DNA from: Puccinellia tenuiflora
Lineage: Eukaryota; Streptophyta; Magnoliopsida; Poales; Poaceae
Length of the DNA: 64,000 bases
Direction: 5' to 3'
Assembly: GCA_012064385.1 (NCBI GenBank)
Contig: QRDG01000062.1
Span: forward strand, 1,041,553 to 1,105,552
The stretch's first letter is position 1; each line of letters begins with the position of its first letter. The position numbers were made by a program, and so were the translations under genes. A model generated the notes under the pieces. That model searched no databases. It had not been told where the DNA came from and saw only the letters and a program-made list of their open reading frames with translations. This document shows, piece after piece, positions 44,369 to 56,649 of this stretch.

Positions 44369-44820
44369 TGCTAATTAATTTATACCAGATTCTTTGGATG
44401 TGCTTACTTTGGCGGTGAAATAACATCATTCAGAATTAGAATTGAAAGAGACCTGCTATTTTAAAATCAATAATATTAATAGCGAATATGCCATGCAAAA
44501 TTTCGATCGAAAGAATGTGGTAGACAATAACAAGTGTAAAATGGTTAATGTTCTTTTCCATCCCAGTTTCTTAGTTGTTAGAGTATTAACATGAGCTGGG
44601 ATTAGTATTTAAGGTGGATGCTTATCGTAATACCATGTACGCGCCAATATTAATATGTAAGGTGCTTACGATAATATCATTTCGTGTACCAATATATTCC
44701 AAGATATAACTGCCCTGCCCTGAGCCCTGCAGTACAACAACAAAAATAGCATGCATGTGACAATCTTTTTCATTAAAATATGCATCATATCCCCTGTGCA
44801 GCGATTGTCACACATCAATT
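44369..44820 (+). repeat. Direct repeat, right copy (about 450 bp)
   Basis: Second copy of 43501-43937. The ends could be read as TG...CA, but there is no primer-binding site, purine tract or matching 5-bp flank. A local duplication is more likely than an LTR pair. Confidence 0.85.
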
Positions 44821-46139
44821 AATAAAAAAGGATGTCATCGTAATCTAACACCCACACGCATCTCAATTAGTAGCATGATTTCAATGACCATTGGTAATTT
44901 GAATGGACATACAAGGCCAATTCTCAGATTGCAGCACAAAGAAATTGTATGTACCCTAAAAATTACAGAAAACACTTTTTCGAGAGTATGCCGAATTGGC
45001 ATACCATATTTTTATAGAAGGGGAGCAAGAATTTTACATGAGATCAGGCAAAGCTGCGGACAACAAACCTGACCAACAACACCACACACTCCAACCAACT
45101 CACTAACTCCTACTCTCTCCCTCGTTCTACTCCCTCCGGTTCTCGCCATCTCCCATAAACTGAACTCTTCTCTGATCGGCCCCGTGAGCTGCTCCACCTT
45201 GCATTGGTCCCTGATATTTCCGAATACGCGAGAACACTTAAGCCATCAAGGGAGATTTCTTCGAAAACACTCACACACTGCATGTAATCAAGAGCAATGT
45301 TAGTCTAGCTGCAGTAAGTACAAGTTTGTCAGTCAGAAGGTTGTTCGATGATCTCACTTATGACATGGAAAAGAGGAAGGAGGAGATGGTGAGAACGGAC
45401 TGCAGGAAGCTGGTGGCGCCTCGCACAATCATACGTTGGGATGCCCAGCCATGCTAGCGCAAGCTGCCAACAAGAAGAGATGAAAAGGAAGGAAATAAGA
45501 AAAGAGAGAGAGGAAGAGGGTAACAGTGTACCTGAGAAATGCGATTCACCAGCAAGGTTGTGGCTGCCGTAGGCTGTGATTGAAGACACCACCGGATAAT
45601 AAAATCTAGTTGAGGAGAAAACATAAAAAGCAAGCGACTGAGAAGCATGGCGAGCTTAACGAAAATTCCTGATATGCACCTCCTCATCTAGTGGCAGATG
45701 GAATAAGTGAACACTAACAATAAAGAAAATAAGGTATTCCTAGAGCAGAAAAATCACAGTAATGGATTAATTTCCTATAAGAACAAAAAGAAGTACGTCT
45801 CTAACTCCTTATCTATTGAACACTAAGAACTCAGAAATAACAACGCGGTTTTTCCACAAGCCCTCACGTGTACCCGTCTTATCCTCACCATTGACAACTT
45901 GTTTGAGATTCGTGTTGCCTCTTTTACACAAACAACCTGCACTTGTACACTTCCTCCCTCCTATAGGAAATAAACTGGACACTGACCAACTTGTGCCGCC
46001 GCCCGTGAGGCCGTTACCCTCTGCTCCTCCTTTTCCCACCTCTCTCTCTCCCATCTCGCCGCCATCGCCGCCGGCCATGAAGCTGCACGCGCGCCGGCGG
46101 CACGCCGTGGCCCGGTGCCGCGCGCTTACCTCCGCCATC
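44821..46139. other. Unassigned DNA
   Basis: No recognised gene. Frames at 45329-45592 (-) and 45816-46214 (+) lack any known domain. A 30-bp phrase (GCCATCGCCGCCGGCCATGA...) is repeated at about 46062 and 46135. Confidence 0.35.
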
Positions 46140-46149
46140 GCCGCCGGCC

Positions 46150-46591
46150 ATGAAGCTGCACGCCGCCAACGCCGCGAAGGAGTTCTTCGTCCCGCTTGGG
46201 GGCTGCCAGGCTGAGAACGCGCAGGCGTGGGCATCGGTCGAGCAAGTCGCCGAGATCGACGATTCTGCCGGAGATGGAGAGGCTCTCGAGCGCGGTGAAC
46301 TCGCCGGCCGGCGGCGGCTTCACGCGGAGGTACTTTGTGTCCAGCTCGATCGATGTGGTGGAAGGGAGGCAGGGGAGCTCGATCCTGTCCCTATATCTGC
46401 TGTTACGCGGTGTGGAGGCAGCGTACGCGCTCGAGGACCAGGAGAAGCATCTCGTCGGGGAGGGCGCTGATGCGGTCAGGCTCCGCGCCTGGTCCTGCAA
46501 CAGCAACACGCTGACGAGTGGAGCGACCTCCATCCGGTGGCGGCGGCGGCGAGCGGCTGAGGGTACGCCCAGATCTGGTGTTGGTTCCCAA
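46150..46591 (-). pseudogene. F-box/LRR (FBD-type) protein, internally deleted
   Basis: On the minus strand the N-terminal part reads PDRISALPDEMLLLVLERVR then CLHTA, the first half of an F-box. After a deletion and frame change it continues LPSTTSIELDTKYLRVKPPP, EFTALESLSISGRIVDLGDL and LDRCPRLRVLSLA, as in the large grass F-box/LRR family. The second half of the F-box and about 150 codons are missing. Intact relatives are SCF ubiquitin-ligase adaptors. The first Met is present (MGTNTRSGRTLSRSPPPPPD), but the gene is dead. Confidence 0.7.
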
Positions 46592-46950
46592 AAATATGTA
46601 GATATACTGAAAATTTTCCCTTCCTCAATCTGCTCCTTTACTAGATCCGTTCCTAAATCGGTTTCTTGTATGATTCCAGGGTACTTGTATGCTTGTATGA
46701 ATCCATGTATGAAAAATCATTTAAGCTTCCAGTTCGTCGGATGTTTCTGACATCCTTCCCTCGGATGTTTTTTTTTTGCTCTTCTTTTCCTCTTCAATCT
46801 GAAAAATGCTGCCTATGTTTGTTCATGGTAAAAAAAAAAGTTACATTGTTGCTGAAAAATCTCGCATATCTGTTCATATTCTGAGGCTGGGTATGATTAT
46901 CAACAATGTTAACATCATTGTGTTGATACTAGTTTGTTTAATATGTAAGG
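46592..46950. other. Unassigned DNA
   Basis: Nothing recognised; AT-rich sequence downstream of the F-box relic promoter side. Confidence 0.35.
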
Positions 46951-49134
46951 TGTTTACTGCAAAAAATGAAGGACCTCTAGATACAAAATGGATTTATTTT
47001 CTGGACTTCTTTGAAAAGTGGTGTCACCAATCTCGGAGCAAACAACAGGACATGGACGACAGGGATAAGACATGAGCCCGTGAGGGCTTGTGGGATTGTA
47101 TTTCCGCAGAAACAACAGTCTACTTGCCATAGTCCGCAGATATCTCGCGAACACCACAGAAACAACAACACAAGAAGAAACCTCACAAAAATAAAAATAA
47201 AATCATCCAAGGAAGCCGAGTAGATGAAAGAAAGCACAAAAAGAAGTATACATGCAAACCGAAAAGCTCCACCAATTGTTAAGGCAACATGTGAAAGCAA
47301 CATCAAGGACCTGCAGCCAACGACCAAATATTGCAGCGAAGACCGCAGGTGGAGCAGTCAATGGCCAATCAGGATGAGGAGGTGCATAGAGCGACACAGC
47401 ATAGAGCGACCGTTGTCGTCGTCAGAGATCGCGTGGGAATGTGTCCTCTTGGAGGCGCTCGCCTTCTGCTTCTACCTACAACGTCGGACCTCAGTGGCGG
47501 GCAGACGGAACGCCGCAGCTAGGGTGAGGGGTCGGCGGTGGGGGGAGGAGCTCGCTTCAGCCTGCAGGCCTCGAGCTCGCGGAGATGGGCGACGGCGATA
47601 CCGACGCCATTACGCAAGGAGCGTCGTCGTCGCCGGCCTCCCGTGCCTCGTCCGCGCCGCCGCCGTACTTGTCGCCAGAGCTGCGCCGTCGTGCTCGTCC
47701 GCCCGCCGCCATGCTCGTCTGCGCCGCTCCGTCGCTTGCCTGGGACCTGTCGCGCTGGCCGCCGGAGCCGCTGTGGCTGCAAGCGACGGCCGACGGCTAG
47801 CTCGCTCTGGCTACAAGCGACGGCCGACGGCTAGCTCGCTCTGGCTGTGGGCGACCTCGCGCCGTCGTCGTCATAGGAGGATACACGCGGACGCCGGGAG
47901 AACGCCACCCCCGCCGCCGGCCGCGGCTGCGCGTACACGACCTCCCTGAGCGTGGCGGCGGAGGAGCACGAGGTGTCGCTGGCCGTGGAGGAGGCGCTCT
48001 AACCTGGCGGCGGCCGACACCCCAAGACCTGCAGCAACAAAATCAAGACGCATAAATCAATCAGAGACAAAAAGAACAAAAACCACAAACTAACCAGACC
48101 AACGAGCAGGAACTATGTCGTGCTGTAAAACATCACAGGACAGAGGGCACGACGGAGACGAACCAGCACACAATAATATCACCAACCACAACCCCGCTTC
48201 CGCCTCCTCTTGATCTCCGGCCACCACACTGTTCCTTCGGACGAAGAAGCAGGCCAGGCCGAAGAGATTCCGAACTCTGGTGCAGGAACGGACGACATGG
48301 CAGGATGCCGACGATAGACTTGCCTGTGAGGGCGCCACGACCCACGACTGATGCTACGTCATGCCGGAGCTCGAAGCGGTGGGCACCCTATGTGCATCGT
48401 GACCTCCTTCTCGCGGCACTGGGACTGTGGGCGTTAGTTCATGCATCAGTTATAGCTGTGTGAATGGAACAGGGCCGTACAAAACAGCAACCATAAATAG
48501 CTTATGCCAAAATAGACAAAGCGTGGCGCTGCAGGAAGAAGCGGTGGCCAGAGTCGCAGGTAGCAGCTGCCGGCAGGAGGAAAAAACATATAAAAAACAT
48601 CAAAATCAGACGGCGGCAAGCATGAACAACAAAACCAGCCGTCTATATTTAATGTGGCTGCAAATGTCATAGGACAAAGCCCTGGCACATCCGGAAAGCA
48701 AAAGACTACGAAACGAAGACAAGACACGGGAAAACAACAAGCCGACGAATACGACCAGCTGCAGAAGGCAACCTACCTAGACACCGGGTAGCAACGGAAA
48801 CTGAGATAGAGACCGGCAAAGAAAAGCACATACTAACCGGGAGACTGCTTACAACCCAAAGAGAACCACCGGCTGAAGCAAAGCGAAGAAGGAGAAGAGG
48901 AACCGGCAAAACGAGCACCAGAAAAGCCAAAGAAGCCTGGTACGAACAAAACGAGAAGCCGACACAGAAGAAACACCAATGGGAACCGTACACATCACCC
49001 GGTCGATGCAACGTGTCACAACGGAATAGGCTAGCGAGGATCAATCGAACGACATCGCAGGAAACCCACGACCTTTGTTATAGTGTAGTATAAGCTGCAG
49101 AAGCAGCTTTGCTGCCCCCGTTCAGAAAAAAAAA
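46951..49134 (+). mobile_element. LINE-like or other retroposon sequence with poly(A) end
   Basis: The segment ends GCTGCAGAAGCAGCTTTGCTG, CCCCCG and A9 (49126-49134), resembling grass LINE 3' ends in the + orientation. Upstream is a GC-rich block (47400-48010) and an A-rich, AC-rich block with no coherent frame. GACGGCCGACGGCTAGCTCGC is repeated about 33 bp apart near 47790-47835. The left end and target duplication are not found, so the extent is a guess. Confidence 0.35.
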
Positions 49135-49369
49135 CAGCGTTTGATAATATTTTACAGGAAACTATTTCTTTATGTCGATCTAGTCTTTACTGTCCTGGCT
49201 GGCCCCGCCTGTTCTGTACGAGTGTTGCATGAAGAGGACGGCAACAAAGAGGAATATTGAACGGAGAGTCCAAGGAATCGCGAGGAAGTTGCCGACGACT
49301 GCAGAAGAAGGAGATAGGTCAGCTACAAGAAAAAGACAAGAAATGGCAGTGCAATGAGTTTTTTTCCGG

Positions 49370-50373
49370 CCGGTGCGCTGATGGTACCGTCTGGAACCCG
49401 TGGTGAAAAATGAAACCAGATGGGAACAAGTTGCAGGAAATCCAGTCTAATCTGGAGCCAAGTGCAGTGAGATCCTGTTGATTTCGACAGAGTTGGGAAC
49501 CAGATTCTGTAGTACTAGCGTCTACTGTATTGATCCATATATAGGATATCATCTTATACCTTAACGATGGCATTCGCATTGTTGGTGTTGTCAAAAAGCC
49601 CGTACCCAACATGGATCTGTATAACAACAACCTCTCTAGACTTTCAGACGCTTTGGGTCTGCAGAACGTTGGCATCTGCTGGAGCTGGGAACATGAAAGA
49701 TTAACAAACACTTGCTTACATTTTAATCCATGCCGTAGACCAACAAGATGAGCTTCACTTTCATTCTTTAGCACCCAGGCCTTCCCTAAGGTTTCAACGC
49801 GCGCAGCCGAGATTCCTGCCGTGCACACCCATAGAAAAATGGGGAACGACACTTCTATCGATCTTTCAGATATCGGATACAAACTTCAGAAAAGATTTGC
49901 CCTAGAACTGGCTCTCTCGCTATCTATTATTGAAATGACGTAGTGTTATTAGGAGGACCGGGTTTTGTGGGAAAACCAAGAAATACACCTTGTTCAGAAC
50001 AAAGTAGCCTGGAATCCTGTTGATGATTTATTAATATGATGTGTTACTTCTCATTTATTCTATTGAGGAATATAGATTCAGTACAAATGACTGAAACACA
50101 TCATACTACGTACATTCTCAAGTCTTTTATAACTAAATGTTGGGCATCTTGCACCCATACTCTGAGCCTTCCCAATCAACGTTGTTTCAGCTATCCAATA
50201 AGGGATTCAAATGACGTGCTACTCACTCTGATCCGACTTAATTAAGTGTCACAGAAAAACAATAGAGGAGGCACAACTCCATGGTGCAACTGGCGACAGT
50301 AAAATGGGATCGGAGGAAGTATTTGTTTCCATCAGTATACTACCTTCTTTTACTATGAATGTCGTATTGATGC
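49370..50373 (-). repeat. Local repeat family, copy D
   Basis: It corresponds to the part of copies C and I that lies to the right of the core: AACATGGATCTGTATAACAA, GGCATCTGCTGGAGC and GGGATTCAAATGACGTGC match phrases in copy I between 56600 and 58400. A minus-strand frame (49319-49882, 187 codons) covers most of it. Its KNESEAHLVGLRHGLKCKQV segment is similar to VGAKAKLLLGLEHRLKGRQA in copy I, hinting at an old coding exon. It resumes after the MITE at 50374. Confidence 0.6.
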
Positions 50374-50764
50374 GGGGGTGGAGTCTTGGCTCCCGGGTGC
50401 AAATGCACCCGATATTTGAAATCCATTTAAAAGAAGTTCTAAAATGTCAAAAAAATTGAAAACAAATGTTCGTGCATAGATCTGAACATGCTTTCCGTTT
50501 CGGAAATCGTTCCACAGAAAACCGACATCTTTTGTTGCCTGTATAAAAAAGAAAAAATTGGTGGTAAAATAAGCATTTTCACATGATATTTTTTTGTCTT
50601 TTTTACATAAGTGACAAAAAATATCGGTTTTTCGTGAAACGACTTTGCAAGCACATACAATGTGGAGATGTATCCGCGAAATTTTGTTTTGAAATTTTTC
50701 AACATTTCAAATTTTGGCTTTTGAATACCAGGTGCATATGCACCTTGGTGCCAAAGTGGATTTC
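50374..50764. mobile_element. MULE-type MITE
   Basis: Inverted termini include GGTGCAAATGCACC on the left and GGTGCATATGCACC on the right within longer imperfect repeats. The flanks share TCGTATTGATGC (50362-50373 and 50765-50776), a target duplication of 9-12 bp. The interior has ACAAAAAATATCGGTTTTTCG. A close but truncated relative is at 54006-54297. Confidence 0.7.
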
Positions 50765-50879
50765 TCGTATTGATGCCTGCTATTTCCCTGTCTCAGTATG
50801 CTCTGGCTTTGAAGCCTCCCTAAAAAAACTCATACTCCTCGAACATGATACAATCTGGTCCTAGGAATGCATGGACTTG

Positions 50880-51860
50880 GGATGAGGACTACCATCCCAA
50901 ACCTATTTACGCATCCAAGAAAAAACATAGATAACTATAAATATAGATTCACTCGATATTAGAATTTTTTTTGTATCTTCTGTAAACGATGAAAAAAGCA
51001 CGCACATAGATACTAAGTTGAAGACTTAATGATGTAATTTTTTTTCACACAATATGATTGTTTGCCATGTTTTCCAAAAGGTGAGAATATAGTGATGATG
51101 CAATTCAAGTTCTTAGGCTTATGTTGTTTTCCTTATGTTTTTAAGTAAGGTTTAGAAGGGGTCCTGATGTGACATCACTTTATCATAAATTTGACGTACA
51201 TTACAAGATTCATGTGAACTTGTCACTTCGAGAACATGAGTGGGTGGATTCTGGATTCTGCTTCATCACGCTCCTAGACTCTCCTTGTGTTGTCGTACAT
51301 GTACAATGTTAGGTGGAAATTTCTAGCTTCCCAATATATATACCCCGCACCCAAAGCTTGCTTCGACCATTGTGTTGAGGGAGCGGAACCTTGAGTACCT
51401 GTCTAGAAGATCTGGATGTTGACACTTTGTTCTCCATGCAACTAGAAAAGGGCAGAACTCGGAGAGCTAAGAGAGATAATACAAGACACGAGCTATTGTG
51501 GTTGGTATGGTGCAAATATTAGGAATCAGAGACATTGGGAGTAGAATTTGATGCGGCATGGGATATTACCACTTCCACAAGCAGGAATATGGCAGCTGAT
51601 CGAAAGTTCCAAGAATGGTCATATGATGCAGTAGGGTACATCGCAGAAGGTGAGCCAGGCTCACCTGCGACAAGTGACTCGATCGGGACTAGAGAGTGAC
51701 CTTTGTAGAGTCTGCCGCATGTATAAAACTTTCAGGAATGCAAAGAATATACATGGACGTAGGGTTATCTTCCTTTTGTGATTGTGCTTGTCGAGGCCCG
51801 CTACGAGGTTATTGAGACCGTTTTGAACATAGCACTTGTAAGGCATGTATCAGCAGGATC
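50880..51860 (-). repeat. Local repeat family, copy E
   Basis: Spans GATGAGGACTACCATCCC through GGGGTCCTGATGTGACATC and CCAATATATATACCCC to the core (51515-51555), then the coding-like part (51519-51718) and CGGGACTAGAGAGTGACC. Confidence 0.7.
51519..51718 (-). pseudogene. Conserved 3' exon of the local repeat (copy E), unidentified protein
   Basis: The minus strand is open for 66 codons: RLYKGHSLVPIESLVAGEPG, SPSAMYPTASYDHSWNFRSA, AIFLLVEVVISHAASNSTPN, VSDS-stop. Nearby homologues (F, H, K) keep pieces of the same reading, and the terminal codons PNVSDS-stop are shared. No start codon or known domain is seen. An upstream exon would lie at higher coordinates. It could be the last exon of a locally amplified gene or of an unknown element. 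Confidence 0.35.
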
Positions 51861-51989
51861 AAAACATGGCAATTCGCTTAAAAATATTTAAAAAATCATT
51901 AGAAGTTAACTAACCTAGATCTACAAAATTCATACGTTTTCATAAGTCCTTTTGGAATTCTGACATAAACTAGGCAAAGTACTTGGGAA

Positions 51990-52930
51990 AATTTCACGAA
52001 GGATAATTGTACCGCCTAGAGATAATAAACTATATTGCGAGCTAGTTGCTTTGTTCTCTATTTTCTGTGAGATTGTTTCCAATCAATATTATTTAGCCTT
52101 TTGTAATGCAGAGGAATACCCAAGCATCTAAAAAGGAATTCACCTACTTTGCAAGTCATATATGTGCATATTAATCTGGCCTTTCGTACAATGGTAGGGT
52201 AAAAATATCATTCTCCTTATTATATACACACTTACACCCAATCTAACCTTGCGACCGCGGTCTTCATTGTTTTGAGGATCAGAACATTTTAATCATTTTT
52301 TTTTGGTATAGCTGCAATTAGACACTTGGTTTCGCACCAAACTAGGAAAAGAGTTAAACTTGGAGAGCTAAGAGGGGTAACATGATACTTGACAGCAGCT
52401 ATTGTAGTTGACCTGGTGTCAGTATTAGGAATCAGAGACATTGGGAGACCAACTGATTTTGCATGGGCTATGCGCCAAGAAAGAAGGTTGTGACACGACG
52501 GTTGAATTAGTGTAATGCAAAATCCGGACGTGTAATCGACCGGTCGGTCCGATTTCCAGGCATCAAAGCGAGCAAAAAGATGGTGTATGTTTAACTCCTA
52601 CGTCACACGCTGAAGTAGATTATGGTGAGCTGCGGGCGCCAGCGACGAGGCAACTCGGTCGTGACTGGATAGGGGCTTCAGCTGCATTTTTTGCATGCAT
52701 AAAACTTGGTGCATGTAAAAAAAAAGTACAGGTATCTTCCTTTCGAAGTTGTGTTTAAGGTTGCTAAAACGTTCTTGAGCACCAAATTATTCAGACATAG
52801 TGATGTGTCGTCAAAGTTACAATTTATATTGTACTTGGAGGTTTGTAACATTGTAATCATGTACCAATCAATTTGAAGATTATTATACTCCAGCAGCTGC
52901 AATGGTTTACCCAGAAAAGGCTGCAACTAT
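51990..52930 (-). repeat. Local repeat family, copy F
   Basis: Starts with TTTCCAATCAATATTATTTAGCC (shared with G and H, abridged), then AAGGAATTCACCTACTTTGC and AGTATTAGGAATCAGAGACA (core 52416-52456), then GTAATCGACCGGTCGGTCCG. The minus-strand coding part has indels. Confidence 0.65.
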
Positions 52931-53089
52931 CTCATCCACAAACTTTTGATGTTAAGTGGTATGTAACCCCTTAGTTGTCATACCATGATCATTTGGTAGG
53001 TTGGGAGTGCAAAGAAGTCAATTTTACTCAGAAAGCAGCATTTGATACCCACCTTGATTTTCATATTAAAGTATTTTGTTCTTTTGCAA

Positions 53090-53560
53090 AAAGTTTCCAA
53101 TCAATATTATTTAGCCTTTCGTAATGCAGAGGACCCAAACATCTAAAAGGGAATTCACCTACTTTCCAAGTGAATAGTGCACATGTACGATGGTAGGTGA
53201 GAATATCCTTCTCCTCGTTATATGTCTTGGAGGGATGAGAACCTTTTATTCATTCTTTAGTAGAGTGGTATGTGGACACTTGGTTCCACACCAAACTCAA
53301 GAAAGAGCAAAACTCGGCGAGCTAAGAGAGGTACCAGATACTTCACATAAGCTACAGTAGTCCACCTTCTATCAGTATTAGGAATCAAAGACATTGAGAG
53401 TTCAAGTTGATGCGTCTCGGGAGATAAGAGAGATAAGATGGTACACGGCATCAACTATATAGTAGGTGATCTTCTCACATTACTAAGGAATCAGAGACAT
53501 TGAGACAACCAACAGATGCGGTACGTGCTATTAGTGCTGGCTCGGTGACACTCGCAGTAC
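53090..53560 (-). repeat. Local repeat family, copy G (with a doubled core)
   Basis: Two cores occur about 115 bp apart (53372-53412 and 53488-53520). The second reads ARTASVGCLNVSDS on the minus strand but has lost the stop. It is interrupted on the right by a hAT fragment. Confidence 0.6.
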
Positions 53561-53574
53561 TATGACATATGTAG

Positions 53575-53955
53575 ACAGGGCCGTCTCTATATTTTCGAGG
53601 GCACTTGACAACTTTGACAATGTAGGCCCCTAAAACGAATAAATATGTACACATATTTAAGTATATAGACATATATTTTTCTATGTTCAATTGCAAAATA
53701 CTAAAATTTAACATCGAACCACTCATTCTTAGTCTGAGATGTCTATAAATAATTGTTAAACACTGAAACAATGTAATATTATAACAGAAACACTAAAAAG
53801 GTAGAAAAATATAACAAGTAGTATTCCGTCCTAGTTTGATTACCTCAAATGAGAACCAAATTCCAATGAGTCCAAGTTCAGATCCTTGCCCTTGATTATT
53901 GTCATTGACATGAACACTACTTGCTGCCGGAAAATACCTATTTAAAGCACCAAAC
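53575..53955 (-). mobile_element. hAT-type transposon fragment
   Basis: CAGGGCCGTCTCTATATTTT at 53575 resembles the terminus of grass hAT (ZMYM/TTF-type) elements. The right end is missing. The minus strand near 53870-53950 has a short Ser/Asn-rich frame like the N-terminus of such transposases. Confidence 0.4.
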
Positions 53956-54005
53956 TAGGAAAAGACTAAAACTTGAAGAGCTAAGAGGGGTAACATGATA
54001 CTTGA

Positions 54006-54297
54006 CATCAGCTATGTGCCAAATGTTTGTGCATAGATCTGAACATGCTTTTCGTTTCCGAAGTCGTTTCACAGAAAACCGACATCTTTTGTTGCCCTAT
54101 AAAAAAGAAAAAAATTGGTGGTAAAATAAGCATTTTCACATGATATATTTCTTCTTTTTTACACAAGTAACAAAAAATATCGGTTTTTCGTGAATCGACT
54201 TTGCAAGCACATACAATGTGGAGATGTATCCGCGAAATTTTGTTTTGAAATTTTTTGATATTTCAAATTTTGGCTTTTGAATAACTGGTGCATATGC
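54006..54297. mobile_element. Truncated copy of the MULE-type MITE
   Basis: Nearly identical to 50465-50750, including ACCGACATCTTTTGTTGCC and GTGCATATGCAC at its right end. Its left terminus is missing. Confidence 0.75.
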
Positions 54298-54760
54298 ACA
54301 CTAACATTGCAGCCCAGAAGTCAAACAAAAAACGTTGCAGCCCACGTTTTCATCAGACAGTCCATCTCAGTGCTGCAGCCCACATCCAGTCCATTGCTTC
54401 ATCTTCCTTAATTGTCATTTGGTGTTCACTGTTTGTCCTCTCGGACGGCCGTACAAACCTCCGCATCGACTTTCTCTGTGAAAAGAAACAAAGATCATCG
54501 CCAATTCGCCATCGACTACAATCAACCATTTACGATCTGCCAAGACTCTTCTCCATATCCGTCCTTTTTCTACAATCCTCTCTTCTTCCTCTCCTCATTT
54601 CCACTGCCGCATTTCCTTCACGTATACACGCAGAAATTTGATCCGAAATCCTTCTATCTACTCATCTAATTTTCTCTTCGTTGCTCGACAGCCCGAGCCT
54701 TGATGAGGCGTCTTTCCCGGCCAAACAGTCGAACTATCCTAGCTCTAAAGGAAACGATGC
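54298..54760. other. Unassigned DNA
   Basis: Nothing recognised. A 117-codon + frame (54288-54641) has no domain and crosses the MITE edge. Confidence 0.35.
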
Positions 54761-54769
54761 ACTTTCTTA

Positions 54770-55400
54770 GGAGGTTTCCAATCAATATCACTTAGCCTTT
54801 TATTATAAAGAGGAACACCCAAACTTCTATAAGGTAATTCATCTAATTTGCGAATAAATATATGTTTATATATACCTTGACTTTTGGTACATGTACAATG
54901 GTAGGTGAAAATATATTTATCCATGTTATATATACTAATATACCCCCACGCCCAAAGCTAGCTTATGTCGTCTTGAGGGATTTGGATTTTTTTTGTCTTT
55001 CTTTCATAGAGCTGTAAGTAGACACTTGGTACTCCACGAAACTGTGCAACTATAGAACTCAGAGGGCGGAGAGAGATAATGATACATGGCATGTCATTAA
55101 CTATCATAGTCGACAAGTTGTCAGTATTAGGAATCAGAGACATTGGGACTACCAGTCGATGTCGTACGTGCTATTAGCACTGCGAGTCTGAAGGTGGATG
55201 CGACATAGTAGTTGAAACGGTTTAATGCCCGTTGAAAGGTGTGTAATCGAGCAGCTGGTCTAGTTTCCTTTCATTGAACTAGCGAGTAGGGATATGTCTC
55301 TTCTGATCAGAAACTCCAAGAACAAGTCGTGATGAAATATTGTGCCTTCCGCGAAGTGGCCGCTTCTGACGAGGGGAACTCATTTTGGGATGAGGGCCAA
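54770..55400 (-). repeat. Local repeat family, copy H
   Basis: Starts like F and G and contains the core at 55121-55160. On the minus strand a frame reads NYYVASTFRLAVLIARTTST then GSPNVSDS-stop. Confidence 0.7.
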
Positions 55401-56649
55401 CAACCCAATCCTATTTAGGAGTCGGTGCCAAAAATAAAAAAATAAAAAAGTAACTTGGACACATCTCCTCCATCTTATTAAAAGACACATTTCTATGTTT
55501 TGTAAATATTGAAGAAAAAATGCCCACAGATACATACATAGGACTTACACATAAAAATATATTGTTAGATAATATGACAGTTTGCAACTATTTTAAAAAG
55601 TAAGGAAAGAATGCTACGGTTCAAGTTTTTAAAATTGCATTGTTCCAAAGTACTTTCTCCGTTTCTAAATATAAGATGTTTTAGCTTTTAGCAATGAAGA
55701 GAGGTACGGATGTATCCAGACGTGTTTAGCATGTAAAATCACTTATTCTGATCCGTATGTAGACTATGTTAAAATATAAAAAATATTTTATATTTAGAAA
55801 CGGAGTGAGTATTTAGTATGTTTTAGAAAGGCTCACGATGTGACGTGATTTGTCATCAGTTTGTTTACATTACAAGATTCTCATATCTAAACCACATGAA
55901 CTAGTCCGAATAAGATCTTAAAATATGGGTGGCATGCAGGTTCTAGAATCCACTTTATCCCACTCCTTGACTCTCCTCGTTTTGCGACATTTACAATTGT
56001 AGGTGAGAATTTTCTGTTCCCCATTATATATACCCGACACACAAAGCTAGTTTCGGTCATTATTTTGAGGGAGCTTCAGTAGAGACGCATGTAGACCAAT
56101 CCGCACCCCAGACGATTACTCATGGGCAGTATTCAAATAGTTAAGAGAGATAACGATTACTAGTATATGGCACTACCGACACACGAAAAAGATTACTTCA
56201 TGGTACCACCTGCATCAGATAGCGTTGTCAACATGGAGTCGATATTCGGAATGAGAGGAATTGGGAGTGACAGTTGGTGTTACAAATTTATCGTGGGTGC
56301 AGATCAATCATCTGACGCGGTGCCGTGGCTGCTGAAATGGCGCAACCCAGCATCACGCGTTTTAATCAACCGGTCGGCCTGGGTTTAAGGCGTCTATCCC
56401 GTTGATTTCGATTTAGTGGAGTGAGGCTCCTGGTGCACTACAAGTGTGCACTGTACTGCTACTGCCGGCACTATCGATCAGATTCGTAGAATTAATGAAT
56501 TATTAACTTAATCTTAACACATGTATTCACGTTGTTGCTATGGTCAATTTCGCCAATGAATATCTCACTGTTAGTGTGGATTCATCGGCAGATGTTTCGT
56601 ATTTGGACTGCAACATGAATCTGTATAACAATACTAACTTCCGGTCTCA
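55401..56649 (-). repeat. Local repeat family, copy I (left part)
   Basis: Contains a nested Stowaway, then GATGTGACGTGATTTG, CCCCATTATATATACCC, the core (56239-56280, diverged and without the conserved stop) and TTTTAATCAACCGGTCGG. It is interrupted by a Harbinger element at 56650 and continues at 57888. Confidence 0.65.
55653..55809. mobile_element. Stowaway (Tc1/mariner) MITE
   Basis: The 157-bp element has inverted ends CTTTCTCCGTTTCTAAATAT and (inverse) CTCACTCCGTTTCTAAATAT and is flanked by TA on both sides. It sits inside copy I. Confidence 0.9.

Noticed and set aside
43501..44820. LTR pair of a small retrotransposon
   Set aside because: Ends can be read as TG...CA, but there is no primer-binding site, no purine tract and no matching flanking duplication.
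47224..47949. 241-codon + strand frame
   Set aside because: Low-complexity Arg/Ala-rich translation of a GC-rich block; three frames and the opposite strand are open over the same stretch.
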